Below, piece after piece: positions 42,966-51,552 of a stretch of 64,000 bases of DNA. The translations under genes and the position numbers were made by a program. The notes under the pieces were generated by a model, which saw only the letters and a program-made list of their open reading frames with translations, made no database searches and was not told the origin of the DNA. The stretch is from the NCBI RefSeq assembly GCF_039543645.1, contig NZ_BAABKD010000007.1:1-64000 (forward strand), in the 5' to 3' direction. The DNA is from Paenalcaligenes hermetiae (GTDB lineage Bacteria > Pseudomonadota > Gammaproteobacteria > Burkholderiales > Burkholderiaceae_B). The stretch's first letter is position 1; each line of letters opens with the position of its first letter.

Positions 42966-42993
42966 TTGACCTAACAGAGATAATAGGTAGAAT
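42966..42993 (+). promoter_or_regulatory. Sigma-70 type promoter of the phasin gene
   Basis: TTGACC at 42966-42971 and TAGAAT at 42988-42993 are separated by 16 nt, predicting a start near 43000. PhaR-like operator 2 begins at 43002 and would cover the start site. Confidence 0.6.
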
Positions 42994-43001
42994 GAATGTA
43001 T

Positions 43002-43016
43002 TGCTGCAGTGCAGCA
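43002..43016. promoter_or_regulatory. PhaR-like operator 2 (start-site)
   Basis: TGCTGCAGTGCAGCA is a near-perfect dyad and contains CTGC-AGT-GCAG, an exact CTGCN3GCAG match. It sits at about +2 to +16 of the predicted phasin transcript, a position that would block initiation. Confidence 0.7.
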
Positions 43017-43103
43017 TGGAAGGTTTATCCGTTGTGCGTTAACGGTTGAGGCCTTCGGTAATGTTGATCAATCAATGTCATATAGACGTTAAAGGAAACT
43101 ACC

Positions 43104-43682
43104 ATGAGCGTACCAGCACAACAGTTTTTAACCAACCAACAGCGTAATTTTGATAACTTAATCGCAGCACAAAATCATATTTTTTCTGGTTTTGAGCAGC
43201 TCGTAAATTTAAATATCCAGCTTTTTAAATCTTCTTTAGATGAAATTGCTGCCAAATCTCAACAAGTTGCTGGCTTACAAGATGTACAACAAGCAGCTGC
43301 TTTTGTAACAGAACTGGCTCAGCCTTCCGCTGAAAAAGTGCTTAACTACGGTAAAAGTGTATTTGAAGTAGTAAGTCAGGTTCAAAAGGAAATCACGGCT
43401 CTGACAGAAAAACAAATTGCAGACAATCAGCAACAAGCCGCTGAATTTGTTGAGCAGTTAGCTAAAAATGCACCGGCTGGCAGCGAGAGTGCTATTGCTC
43501 TTGTAAAGTCTGGGTTAGTTGCAGCAGGTAATGCTACAGATACGCTATTAAAAGCATCTCGTCAGGCTGCCGAGCTTAGCGAAGCTAACGTAAACGCTGC
43601 TACTGGTGCGGTAATGAAAACTGCCGAGCAAGCTGCCGAGGTTGTAGAGCAGAATATCGCGCGTGCTCGAAATACGAAATAA
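43104..43682 (+). CDS. phaP: Phasin (PHA granule-associated protein)
   Basis: Phasins coat polyhydroxyalkanoate granules and set their size and number. The 192-residue product starts MSVPAQQFLTNQQRNFDNL, contains NLNIQLFKSSLDE, and is almost entirely amphipathic helix rich in Ala, Gln and Glu, with an AAE-rich tail: the phasin_2 pattern of betaproteobacteria. AAAGGA lies 8 nt upstream of the ATG. The promoter carries two PhaR-like sites, which fits induction when PHA titrates PhaR. The transcript ends after two extra hairpins and a terminator. Confidence 0.93.
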   Translation: MSVPAQQFLTNQQRNFDNLIAAQNHIFSGFEQLVNLNIQLFKSSLDEIAAKSQQVAGLQDVQQAAAFVTELAQPSAEKVLNYGKSVFEVVSQVQKEITALTEKQIADNQQQAAEFVEQLAKNAPAGSESAIALVKSGLVAAGNATDTLLKASRQAAELSEANVNAATGAVMKTAEQAAEVVEQNIARARNTK

Positions 43683-43692
43683 TAGAATTGTC

Positions 43693-43759
43693 TTGCCTTG
43701 CTAGGGGTAGTAAAGCGCAAGGCAATAACATGGCATAGTTAGAATCATATCTATGCCAT
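43693..43759 (+). other. Two tandem stem-loops in the phasin 3' untranslated region
   Basis: Stem 1 is TTGCCTTGC (43693-43701) with GCAAGGCAA (43717-43725). Stem 2 is ATGGCATAG (43730-43738) with CTATGCCAT (43751-43759). Both are perfect 9-bp stems without T-tracts. With the terminator at 43784 they form a three-hairpin 3' UTR that could stabilise the mRNA or yield a small RNA. Confidence 0.6.
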
Positions 43760-43783
43760 CCTGTGTGGTGTGTTGTTTTTTAT

Positions 43784-43815
43784 AGCCCTTGGCTTTTGCT
43801 AAGGGCTTTTTTCTT
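43784..43815 (+). terminator. Intrinsic terminator of phaP
   Basis: AGCCCTT at 43784-43790 pairs with AAGGGCT at 43801-43807, followed by TTTTTCTTTTT. It terminates only the plus strand; there is no T-tract for the convergent pyrD. Confidence 0.85.
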
Positions 43816-43820
43816 TTTAA

Positions 43821-44864
43821 TTACCGCTGTAGATTACGAATCGCATCTACGCAGTCACGAATAAGTAGGGGACCTTGGTAGATTAAGCCTGTATAAAGCT
43901 GGATAGCATTGGCACCTGCTTGGATTTTTTCTACTGCGTTTATTCCAGAGTTAATACCACCTACTCCGATAATAGGAAAATCTTTGCCAAGCTGACTACG
44001 TAACCGCTCGATGACTTTTAAAGAGAGTGTATGAACAGCTGGACCGGAAAGGCCGCCTTGTTCTTGTGCATGAGTTAACCCTGCGACATAGTCTCGGCTT
44101 AAGGTTGTATTGGTCGCAATAATGCCATCAATCTGGCACTGCTGCACCGCTGCAGCAATGCTATCGATTTGGCTTTGTTCCAGGTCGGGGGCAATTTTTA
44201 CCGCGATGGGCACATAACGCTGATGCTGGGCTTGCAGTTGCTCGCGTCGTTGATTGAGAGCACCTAAGAGTTGCACCAGCTCATTTTCAGCTTGCAACGC
44301 GCGTAGGTTTTGCGTGTTAGGTGAAGATATATTAACGGTAATATAGTCTGCGTGCGCATACACCCCATCTAAACCTGTTAAATAGTCATCCGTTGCTTGC
44401 TCGATTGGGGTGGCGGCATTTTTACCGATATTTAGCCCGAGTATCCCTCCGGTATGGCGCCATTGGCTTTTTTGTACATTGCTTATAAATTGTTCTAAAC
44501 CATCATTATTAAAGCCAAAGCGGTTGATTAGGCATTGCTTTGCAGGCAAGCGGAATAAACGGGGTTTAGGGTTACCCGCTTGTGCTAAAGGCGTAACCGT
44601 TCCGACTTCTACAAAACCAAAACCTAAAGAGCCAAGTGCATCAATATGAGCGCCGTTTTTATCGAGTCCTGCGGCCAAACCAACGGGATTTTTTAGCTTT
44701 AGCCCCATGAGTTCGGTAGGCAATAACAGCTCTTGGCTGATTAGTGGTTTGGCCCATTGATGGACGCGATCTAACCATCGTAGTGTGAACTCATGTGCTT
44801 GTTCTGCTTCCATTTGAAAAAGCGCGGGACGAACTAAACCGTAGGTGTGGAGTAAAAGTGACAT
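43821..44864 (-). CDS. pyrD: Dihydroorotate dehydrogenase (quinone), class 2
   Basis: This membrane-associated FMN enzyme passes electrons from dihydroorotate to ubiquinone in pyrimidine synthesis. An N-terminal membrane-contact helix (YGLVRPALFQMEAEQAHEF) precedes the barrel. NISSPNT holds the catalytic Ser typical of class 2, and GVGGI and GANAIQLYTGL bind FMN phosphate. ATG 44864 is chosen, giving 347 residues; a longer frame to 44894 would run into bpt. It starts 1 nt after the bpt stop. Confidence 0.97.
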   Translation of the reverse strand: MSLLLHTYGLVRPALFQMEAEQAHEFTLRWLDRVHQWAKPLISQELLLPTELMGLKLKNPVGLAAGLDKNGAHIDALGSLGFGFVEVGTVTPLAQAGNPKPRLFRLPAKQCLINRFGFNNDGLEQFISNVQKSQWRHTGGILGLNIGKNAATPIEQATDDYLTGLDGVYAHADYITVNISSPNTQNLRALQAENELVQLLGALNQRREQLQAQHQRYVPIAVKIAPDLEQSQIDSIAAAVQQCQIDGIIATNTTLSRDYVAGLTHAQEQGGLSGPAVHTLSLKVIERLRSQLGKDFPIIGVGGINSGINAVEKIQAGANAIQLYTGLIYQGPLLIRDCVDAIRNLQR

Positions 44865-44865
44865 A

Positions 44866-45585
44866 TTAGGAGGCTGGGCTAACCCATTCACCATGTAAAA
44901 AAAGTTGATGAGGAGTAAAACGTGTTTTATAAGCCATTTTACGACTTTGTTCTATCCAATAGCCTAAATAAAGCCACGGCAAGTGATGTTGTTGGCAATA
45001 TTGAATTTGCCATAAAATAGCAAAAGTACCCAAACCAGAAAGGTCCGGGTTAAAAAAGGTATACACGGCCGATAGTCCTTGCTCAACCTCATCAACCAAA
45101 GCGACCATTTGCACCCCATCCATATCGGAAAACTCAATCAGATAAGAATGTACGTGGCTACTCAATAAAAACTGGATATATTGAGACTTATCGTCGTTAT
45201 CCATATCGGAGCCGGCATGGCGTGCTGCTTGATAACGTCGATACAGCGCATAATGCTCAGGGTTCCAGACTAAGGGACGGCGTGCGGCACGCAGGTGTTG
45301 ATAACGCTTTAGTTGGCGCCGTTGGTTTTTAGTAGCCGTAAAATTAAGGGTATCAATACGAATGGGCACGCAGGCTTGACAATGATCGCAGTGTGGGCGA
45401 TAGGTAAAAGTGCCACTGCGTCTAAAGCCTAAATCAATCAGGCGTCCATAATAGGAGCTATGTATAAGATGAGACGGCGCGGCAACTAAAGAACGAGCGC
45501 GCTGGCCGCTTAAATAGCTGCAATCATAGCTAGAGGTTGTGTAAAACTGAATCGCTGTTGGCAGAGGTGGTTCTATCGTACCCAT
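44866..45585 (-). CDS. bpt: Aspartate/glutamate leucyltransferase Bpt
   Basis: Bpt adds Leu to N-terminal Asp or Glu, marking proteins for ClpS-ClpAP degradation. The N-terminal Cys-containing block DCSYLSGQRARS and GFRRSGTFTYRPHCDHCQACVP match ATE1-like bacterial enzymes. The length (239) fits. It lies 9 nt after aat, so both prokaryotic N-end-rule transferases are in one operon. Confidence 0.95.
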   Translation of the reverse strand: MGTIEPPLPTAIQFYTTSSYDCSYLSGQRARSLVAAPSHLIHSSYYGRLIDLGFRRSGTFTYRPHCDHCQACVPIRIDTLNFTATKNQRRQLKRYQHLRAARRPLVWNPEHYALYRRYQAARHAGSDMDNDDKSQYIQFLLSSHVHSYLIEFSDMDGVQMVALVDEVEQGLSAVYTFFNPDLSGLGTFAILWQIQYCQQHHLPWLYLGYWIEQSRKMAYKTRFTPHQLFLHGEWVSPAS

Positions 45586-45594
45586 TGTTATGTC

Positions 45595-46341
45595 CTATTG
45601 CAGAGCGATCCACTGGCCTTGCGCAGAGAGCTGACCGACATGCCATGGTGTAGGGGGAGCGGAGGTGTATTGTTGTAAAAGCTCGATAAAAGTGCTGCGA
45701 GGTACGGTATGTGCTCCTAAAGACAGCAGGTGAGCCGTTTCTTGTTGGCAATCAATATATGGAATCCCAAGCTGTAACAAGCAACGTGTCAGATAATAAA
45801 GCGCCACTTTGCTTGCATCTGAAACCAAACTAAACATGGACTCACCAAAGAAAAAACGTCCAATTTTCACTCCATAGAGACCACCAACTAATTGATTGTC
45901 CTGCCAAACTTCAATGCTATGGGCGTATTTTTGAAGGTGGAGCTGATAATAAGCTTGAATGATCTCATCAGAAATCCAGGTGCCTTCTTGGTATTGGCGT
46001 ACGGCCGCACATTGCTGGATCACAGCAAGAAAATCCACATCGGTGGTAATACGCCAGCGAGCATTGCTATCTTGTTCTTGGCGTGCGATACGGCGGCATG
46101 TTTTGGCTAAAGACTTAGAGAGTTTAAAAGCATCACAGCGCAAAATGGCACGAGGGTCCGGTGACCACCATAAAACAGGCTCACCCGGGTTATACCAGGG
46201 AAATAAGCCCTGTTGGTAGGCTTGTAACAAGCGGGGAGTCGATAGATCGGCCCCCGCGGCCAGTAATCCATTAGCTAAGGCCGTAGAGACGGGAGGAAAA
46301 GGCTCATCCGCGTCTATCCAAGGAATAGAAATCAATGGCAT
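45595..46341 (-). CDS. aat: Leucyl/phenylalanyl-tRNA-protein transferase
   Basis: Aat transfers Leu or Phe to N-terminal Lys or Arg. The signature FPWYNPGEPVLWWSPDPR starts near residue 47, and a GNAT-like core follows with EVWQDNQLVGGLYG and GESMFS. The length (248) is normal. It lies 8 nt after the nudix gene and 9 nt before bpt. Confidence 0.96.
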   Translation of the reverse strand: MPLISIPWIDADEPFPPVSTALANGLLAAGADLSTPRLLQAYQQGLFPWYNPGEPVLWWSPDPRAILRCDAFKLSKSLAKTCRRIARQEQDSNARWRITTDVDFLAVIQQCAAVRQYQEGTWISDEIIQAYYQLHLQKYAHSIEVWQDNQLVGGLYGVKIGRFFFGESMFSLVSDASKVALYYLTRCLLQLGIPYIDCQQETAHLLSLGAHTVPRSTFIELLQQYTSAPPTPWHVGQLSAQGQWIALQ

Positions 46342-46349
46342 CGTGCTAA

Positions 46350-46946
46350 TTAGTGATTTTCATCCAAGCTGTAATAATGAATGGAAAATTGTCCTTTTTT
46401 AGCATCGGCTAAATAGTGTTCTAGCGTGGTGCTAACCGTCCTAAAGGATAAATTATCCCAAGGGATAGCATCAAACTCAAAATAACGGGCCTCAAGGGAT
46501 TCAGGGCCAGGGTTAAGCTCTGGCTGAGTGATAGTCGCCAAATAAAAAATATGAACCTGCCCAGCCGAAGGAACGTCAATGACAGAAAACAATGGCCCAA
46601 GTTCAATACCAGCAATACCAGCTTCCTCGTCGGCTTCACGTAATGCGCCTTCTGCTGATGTTTCTTTAAGTTCCATAAAGCCAGCGGGCAAAGTCCAAGT
46701 GTTATAGCGTGGCTCAATAGCACGCTTACACAACAAAATCTTATTTTCCCAAATAGGAATCACGCCTACAACATTACGGGGATTTTGATAATGGACGGAA
46801 CCACATTGCAAACAGACATCGCGCACACGGTTATCATCAGGTGGAATAATACGGGCTAACGGGTTGGCGCATTGAGTACAATAATGCAGCGAGCGTGGAT
46901 TAGGAAAATAGAAGTCGGAAGGTTTGGTCGTCATAGTGTTCCACAT
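46350..46946 (-). CDS. Nudix hydrolase with N-terminal zinc ribbon
   Basis: Cys23, Cys26, Cys45 and Cys48 form a zinc ribbon like that of NADH pyrophosphatase. The Nudix box spans about 89-111 (GFMELKE ... READEEAGI) with all consensus residues. At 198 residues it lacks the longer N-terminal domain of NudC. Substrate unknown; NAD-type or ADP-sugar dinucleotides are plausible. It begins the nudix-aat-bpt-pyrD run. ATG 46934 is a possible alternative start. Confidence 0.9.
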   Translation of the reverse strand: MWNTMTTKPSDFYFPNPRSLHYCTQCANPLARIIPPDDNRVRDVCLQCGSVHYQNPRNVVGVIPIWENKILLCKRAIEPRYNTWTLPAGFMELKETSAEGALREADEEAGIAGIELGPLFSVIDVPSAGQVHIFYLATITQPELNPGPESLEARYFEFDAIPWDNLSFRTVSTTLEHYLADAKKGQFSIHYYSLDENH

Positions 46947-47029
46947 TTTTATAGGTTGTGATTGATTGTAGAACAGTTGGCGTAAATGATGTAGGGTGAC
47001 CCAAGCCTTATTAGGGTTAGTCTAGATAC

Positions 47030-47061
47030 AAAAAAGCCGCTTAAATAAAGCGGCTTTTTAA
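47030..47061 (-). terminator. Intrinsic terminator downstream of tRNA-Cys
   Basis: AAAAAGCCGCTT and AAGCGGCTTTTT form a strong stem with T-runs on both strands. It lies 3 nt past the tRNA-Cys 3' end in its reading direction. Confidence 0.85.
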
Positions 47062-47064
47062 AAC

Positions 47065-47138
47065 TGGAGGCGCAAACCGGAATCGAACCGATCTACACGG
47101 ATTTGCAATCCGGTGCATAACCACTCTGCCATTGCGCC
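47065..47138 (-). tRNA. tRNA-Cys (GCA)
   Basis: On the minus strand the gene begins GGCGCAAT and ends with an encoded CCA (74 nt). The anticodon loop ATTGCAAATCC carries GCA. The acceptor stem GGCGCAA/TTGCGCC, a D-arm and a T-arm with GGTTCGATTCC all fold normally. Confidence 0.96.
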
Positions 47139-47265
47139 AGCTAAAAAAAGAGTATAGCAAAATGACAAAAAATTAGCAAGAAATAAGCCCAAAGAAGACT
47201 AGGTTTGTTTAAAAATATAAAAATTATGCCTGCAAAGACAGGTTGTTATTTTTAGGAGGGGAGCA

Positions 47266-47838
47266 ATGAGCCCAAAGAATCTGATGCGACGTTTACCGCG
47301 TGCTTTTTATGAGGAGGCTGATTGTGCGCAAGTCGCTCAACGCTTATTAGGAAAATTTCTTGTGCATGAGAGGGGTAATAAAAAGTATGTGGGACGTATT
47401 GTAGAAACAGAAGCCTATTTAGGTCCGCATGATCTGGCTGCCCACTCATCGAAAGGGGTGACGGCGCGCACTCAGGTTATGTTTGGTGCAGCGGGACATG
47501 CTTATGTCTATTTGATTTATGGTATTCACCACTGCATGAATGTAGTGACAGGGCCGCTGGGCAGTGGATCTGCTGTGTTGATACGCGCCGTAGAGCCAAT
47601 AGAGGGCATTGAGCTGCCTACGCATGGGCCTGGCCGGTTATGTAAAGCGATGGAAATTGATCGGCGTCACAATGGCTTGGATGTATGCGATGGGCCGTTA
47701 TATATTGCTGATGCACCTGAAGTAGCGGTAGCTTCTATAGTAAAAACCACTCGTGTGGGTGTGGACTATGCAGGTGTATGGGCGCAGAAGCTATTGCGTT
47801 TCTATGAAAAAGATAATGCTTTTGTTTCAAAAAAGTAA
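47266..47838 (+). CDS. DNA-3-methyladenine glycosylase (AAG/MPG family)
   Basis: This base-excision enzyme removes alkylated purines. RIVETEAYLGPHDLAAHS contains the catalytic Glu that activates water, and YVYLIYGIHHCMNVV forms the intercalating and DNA-binding face. The length (190) is typical for the bacterial AAG family. A strong SD (AGGAGGG at 47254-47260) precedes ATG 47266. It stands alone between tRNA-Cys and the Pmp3-type gene. Confidence 0.95.
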   Translation: MSPKNLMRRLPRAFYEEADCAQVAQRLLGKFLVHERGNKKYVGRIVETEAYLGPHDLAAHSSKGVTARTQVMFGAAGHAYVYLIYGIHHCMNVVTGPLGSGSAVLIRAVEPIEGIELPTHGPGRLCKAMEIDRRHNGLDVCDGPLYIADAPEVAVASIVKTTRVGVDYAGVWAQKLLRFYEKDNAFVSKK

Positions 47839-47860
47839 CTAAGCCGTAAAAACGGCTTAG
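47839..47860. terminator. Hairpin between the glycosylase and Pmp3-type genes
   Basis: CTAAGCCGT and ACGGCTTAG form a perfect 9-bp stem around AAAA directly after the glycosylase stop. The following T-tract is weak in the plus direction; on the minus strand it is followed by TTACTTTTTT, so it may end the convergent gene at 47878. Confidence 0.6.
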
Positions 47861-47877
47861 TAAAAACAGATAAGGGA

Positions 47878-48072
47878 TTAAGTGCGGCTCGATAGGGTGT
47901 TTTTAATTTTTTGATCGGTTTTATATTGGCTTAGAGCATAGGTTGCCCAGATAGCGGCAGGAATCCAGCCAATTAACGTGATCTGCAAAATTAGGCAAAT
48001 AATACCGGCAATAGGGCGACCGATGGTAAAGAACACCGCAAAAGGTAAAAAGATAGCAAGTAAAAGACGCAT
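47878..48072 (-). CDS. Pmp3/YqaE-family membrane peptide
   Basis: The 64-residue product has two membrane helices and the family block GRPIAGIICLILQITLIGW followed by PAAIWATYAL. Members help keep membrane potential under salt or cold stress in eukaryotes; the bacterial role is less clear. It diverges from nothing and stands alone, convergent with the glycosylase. Confidence 0.9.
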   Translation of the reverse strand: MRLLLAIFLPFAVFFTIGRPIAGIICLILQITLIGWIPAAIWATYALSQYKTDQKIKNTLSSRT

Positions 48073-48145
48073 TACATCATCCTAAGAATCAAAACAGTCG
48101 CCGCTATTATAAAAGCCGGTTCACAATCGATCGTAAAAAATTGTG

Positions 48146-49915
48146 TCAATAGCCAAGAGTGGAGCCATCTGGGTTGCGCGGGTCAGAGTAGCCCCAGAGC
48201 ATATCGCCCTCGCGTTGAATGGTTTGGGTGCGGCCCATAGAGGCTTTGATATTGACTTGATGTCCGCGCTCTTCGAGTAAGCGGATGGTATCTACGTTGA
48301 AACCTTGCTCTACACGGAGCTCATCGGGTGTCCATTGGTGGTGGACGCGCAAAGCAGAAGCCGCTTCGGCTGGGTTCATGTCGTAATCAATTTTATTTAC
48401 CACTGTTTGTAGCACTGTAGTAATAATACGCGCACCCCCGGGGCTACCTGTTACTAAAACGGGCTTACCGTCTTTTAGCACAAGGGTAGGCGTCATGGAG
48501 GATAAAGGACGCTTGCCAGCGGCAACCGCATTGGCCTCTCCACCGACTAAGCCATAAGCATTGGCTACTCCGGGTTTTGCTGAAAAATCATCCATTTCAT
48601 TATTTAATAAAATACCCGTACCTTTAGCAACAATGCCCGTCCCAAAATTTGTATTCAATGTATAGGTGACAGCAACTGCGTTCCCAAAACGGTCCATAAT
48701 GGAGTAATGGGTGGTTTGGTCGCTTTCATAGGGTAATGGGTTGCCCGGCTTAATCTGCTGAGCTGGTGTGGCTTTGTCGTTGATGCGCTGTGCGAGATTG
48801 TCCGCGTAATGCTTGGAAATGAGACCTTCTAGGGGGACTTTCACAAAATCTGGGTCACCGAGATACTCTGCACGATCGGCATAGGCTAGTTTCATGCTTT
48901 CAGCCATGTAATGAACGGATTGCGCACTATTGTGTCCCCATTCGCCTAGAGGCCAGCGCTCAAGTATATTCAGAATCTGGACTAAGTGGGCGCCCCCCGA
49001 TGAGGGAGGAGGCATGGTGACGATATCATATCCGCGATAACGGCCATGGACAGGCTGACGCTCCACGGCTTGATAGGCCGCCAGATCAGCAAGGCGGATC
49101 GCGCCAGGATAAGGTTGCATTTCTGCTGCAATTTTTTTAGCAATTTCGCCTTGATAAAAAGCATAGCTGCCTTGGTCGGCAATGAGACGCAAGGACTGGG
49201 CTAAGTCTTTTTGAATGAGCCGATCGCCTGCTTTTAAAGGGGCACCATTACGCCAAAATATAGCGGTTGTGGCAGGCCACTTGCCCATTTCCTTGGCCGA
49301 TGCGGCTAAGACTTTTGCTAGAGTTTCACTAACAATAAACCCATTTTCAGCTAAGTCTATGGCCGGCTGCATCACCTGTTTTAGTGGCAGGGAGCCCCAT
49401 TTTTTTAGCGCGTGCTCTAAGCCGGCAACCGTGCCAGGCACCCCCACGGCATAGTGAGTGAAAAGCGATTTGCCATCAATGACATCACCGTTCTCATCGA
49501 GGTAAAGATCCCGATGGGCGCCGCTTGGTGCTACCTCACGAAAATCGAGGGCGATGGATTGCTGGCTTTGGGCATCGTGATACATCATAAATCCGCCGCC
49601 ACCGATATTACCGGCGTTAGGCAGCACAACGGCCAAAGCAAAACCAACAGCAACGGCTGCATCTACTGCATTGCCGCCTTGTTGGAGAATCTGTAGGCCA
49701 ACCGCCGAGGCGAGATGGTGCTCAGAGGCAACCATGCCATGCTTAGCTACGACAGGATGAAAAACGGAAAGCGTATGGTCATAGGCGGCCGCCACCGCTT
49801 GGGCGGCGGCGGTTTGAGCTGGGGGTTGATGAGGGGGATGCGCGCAAGCGGTAAGTAGCGCTAAAATTGCAGCGCCAGCGCTTAAACGAGTAAAAAGCAT
49901 GGAGTTAGTTCGCAT
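48146..49915 (-). CDS. ggt: Gamma-glutamyltransferase
   Basis: GGT cleaves or transfers the gamma-glutamyl group of glutathione in the periplasm after self-processing. ATG 49915 is chosen because GGGAG lies 7 nt upstream. The precursor has a signal with lipobox-like LLTAC, so it may be a lipoprotein. The processing and nucleophilic Thr is in TTHYSIMDRFGNAV near residue 400, followed by the small-subunit motif PLSSMTPTLV. The start overlaps the end of the acyl-CoA synthetase gene by 11 bp. Confidence 0.94.
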   Translation of the reverse strand: MRTNSMLFTRLSAGAAILALLTACAHPPHQPPAQTAAAQAVAAAYDHTLSVFHPVVAKHGMVASEHHLASAVGLQILQQGGNAVDAAVAVGFALAVVLPNAGNIGGGGFMMYHDAQSQQSIALDFREVAPSGAHRDLYLDENGDVIDGKSLFTHYAVGVPGTVAGLEHALKKWGSLPLKQVMQPAIDLAENGFIVSETLAKVLAASAKEMGKWPATTAIFWRNGAPLKAGDRLIQKDLAQSLRLIADQGSYAFYQGEIAKKIAAEMQPYPGAIRLADLAAYQAVERQPVHGRYRGYDIVTMPPPSSGGAHLVQILNILERWPLGEWGHNSAQSVHYMAESMKLAYADRAEYLGDPDFVKVPLEGLISKHYADNLAQRINDKATPAQQIKPGNPLPYESDQTTHYSIMDRFGNAVAVTYTLNTNFGTGIVAKGTGILLNNEMDDFSAKPGVANAYGLVGGEANAVAAGKRPLSSMTPTLVLKDGKPVLVTGSPGGARIITTVLQTVVNKIDYDMNPAEAASALRVHHQWTPDELRVEQGFNVDTIRLLEERGHQVNIKASMGRTQTIQREGDMLWGYSDPRNPDGSTLGY

Positions 49916-51536
49916 TGATTTGCTCCCGTAAGGCAAATTTCTGTACCTTGCCGGTAGAGGTACGAGTTAATTCGCCAAAAATATATTTTTTAGGTAGTTT
50001 GTAGCGGGCTAGGTGTTGTTCGCAATGCTGGTGTAACTGCTTTTCATCCGCATGCTGGCCGGGGCGCAGCTCGACAAAAGCAGCGGGCACCTCGCCCCAT
50101 TTTTCATCCTTAAGAGCAACCACAGCAACGGCGGCCACGGCAGGATGTAATAACAAAGCCTCTTCGATCTCTAGTGAAGCAATATTTTCACCGCCAGAGA
50201 TAATCACATCTTTAGCTCGGTCGCGGATTTTGATGTATCCGTCGGGGTCGACCACACCTAAGTCACCCGAGTGAAACCAGCCGCCGGCAAAGGCCTCGGC
50301 TGTAGCTGCTGGGTTTTTTAAGTAGCCTTTCATGACAATATTGCCGCGGAACATGATTTCGCCAATGGTTTCCCCATCCCAGGGCACGGGTTCCATGGTG
50401 ATAGGATCCAGGACGGCAACATCTTGCTCTAGGGGGTAGCGTACACCCTGCCGGCTATTTTTTTCTACGCGCTCATCAATAGATAGGGAAGCCCATTCGG
50501 GTTGTTTGGTACAGCCCACGGCAGGACCATAGGTTTCGGTTAAGCCATACACATGCGTCAGGTCAAAACCGATTTCTTCCATGCGCTTGAAAACAGAAGC
50601 GGGTGGTGGGGCGCCAGCGATTAAACCATGGACGGTATGATCGATGCCCTCTCGCCAAGCATCGGGGGCGTCGGCAATCATGGTATGCACAATGGGAGCG
50701 CCACAATAGTATTCGATGCGGTGCTCGCGGATTTGATCCAAAATGACCTTAACATCTACGCGACGTAGGCACACATTTGTGCCGGCGAGCAGCGCCATCA
50801 CCCATGGAAAACACCAGCCATTGCAATGAAATAGCGGTAAGGTCCACAAATAAGTCGGGTGTGCAGGCATTTGTGCGGCAAGTGCATTGCTTAGAGCTGC
50901 CAGATAGGCTCCGCGGTGATGGGTGACTACCCCTTTAGGGTTGCCCGTGGTGCCAGAAGTATAGCCAAGAGCAATAGCATTCCACTCGTCACTAGGTAGC
51001 TGCCAATCAAAGTTTGGGTCGCCTTGAGCGATAAAGGCTTCGTATTCGATATCGCCAATACGACCTCCTTGTGTAAAGTGGGCATCATCCACATCAATCA
51101 CATAGGGCTTAGGTCCTGTCATTAGCGCTAAAGCTTGTTGGATCACCCCTGAAAATTCCGGGTCGACCAAAATCGCTTTACATTGGCTGTGGTCTAGCAT
51201 GAATGCCAGGCTTTCAGGGTTAAGGCGGATATTAAGGGTGTTTAATACCGCGCCAGTCATAGGCACCCCAAAATGCGCTTCATACATTGCTGGAATATTG
51301 GGAAGCATGGTGCTGACCGTGTCTCCCTCTCCGATACCTTTTTGACTCAAAGCAGAAGCGAGTTGTTTGCAGCGTTGGTAGGTTTGAGCCCAGGTAAAGC
51401 GACGCTGGTGATAAATGACTGAGGTAAGTTGTGGGTGGACAACAGCGGTACGCTCAATAAAACTAAGCGGGGATAACGGGACGTAGTTGGCTGCGTTTTT
51501 ATCTAAGCCATGGTTGTAAGGGTTTTGTCTCTCCAT
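49905..51536 (-). CDS. Acyl-CoA synthetase (AMP-forming)
   Basis: This 543-residue member of the ANL superfamily activates a carboxylic acid via an acyl-adenylate. The P-loop-like YTSGTTGNPKG is near 192-202, the A5 block THVYGLTETYG follows, GGWFHSGDLG and the hinge Asp region lie later, and the catalytic Lys lies in RTSTGKVQKF near the end. It resembles medium-chain fatty acid or short-chain (AlkK/DmdB-like) ligases; the substrate is not decided. ATG 51536 is chosen for its SD GGAGAA. It is 16 nt after the crotonase gene. Confidence 0.92.
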   Translation of the reverse strand: MERQNPYNHGLDKNAANYVPLSPLSFIERTAVVHPQLTSVIYHQRRFTWAQTYQRCKQLASALSQKGIGEGDTVSTMLPNIPAMYEAHFGVPMTGAVLNTLNIRLNPESLAFMLDHSQCKAILVDPEFSGVIQQALALMTGPKPYVIDVDDAHFTQGGRIGDIEYEAFIAQGDPNFDWQLPSDEWNAIALGYTSGTTGNPKGVVTHHRGAYLAALSNALAAQMPAHPTYLWTLPLFHCNGWCFPWVMALLAGTNVCLRRVDVKVILDQIREHRIEYYCGAPIVHTMIADAPDAWREGIDHTVHGLIAGAPPPASVFKRMEEIGFDLTHVYGLTETYGPAVGCTKQPEWASLSIDERVEKNSRQGVRYPLEQDVAVLDPITMEPVPWDGETIGEIMFRGNIVMKGYLKNPAATAEAFAGGWFHSGDLGVVDPDGYIKIRDRAKDVIISGGENIASLEIEEALLLHPAVAAVAVVALKDEKWGEVPAAFVELRPGQHADEKQLHQHCEQHLARYKLPKKYIFGELTRTSTGKVQKFALREQINAN

Positions 51537-51552
51537 GTGGATTCTCCGCGTA

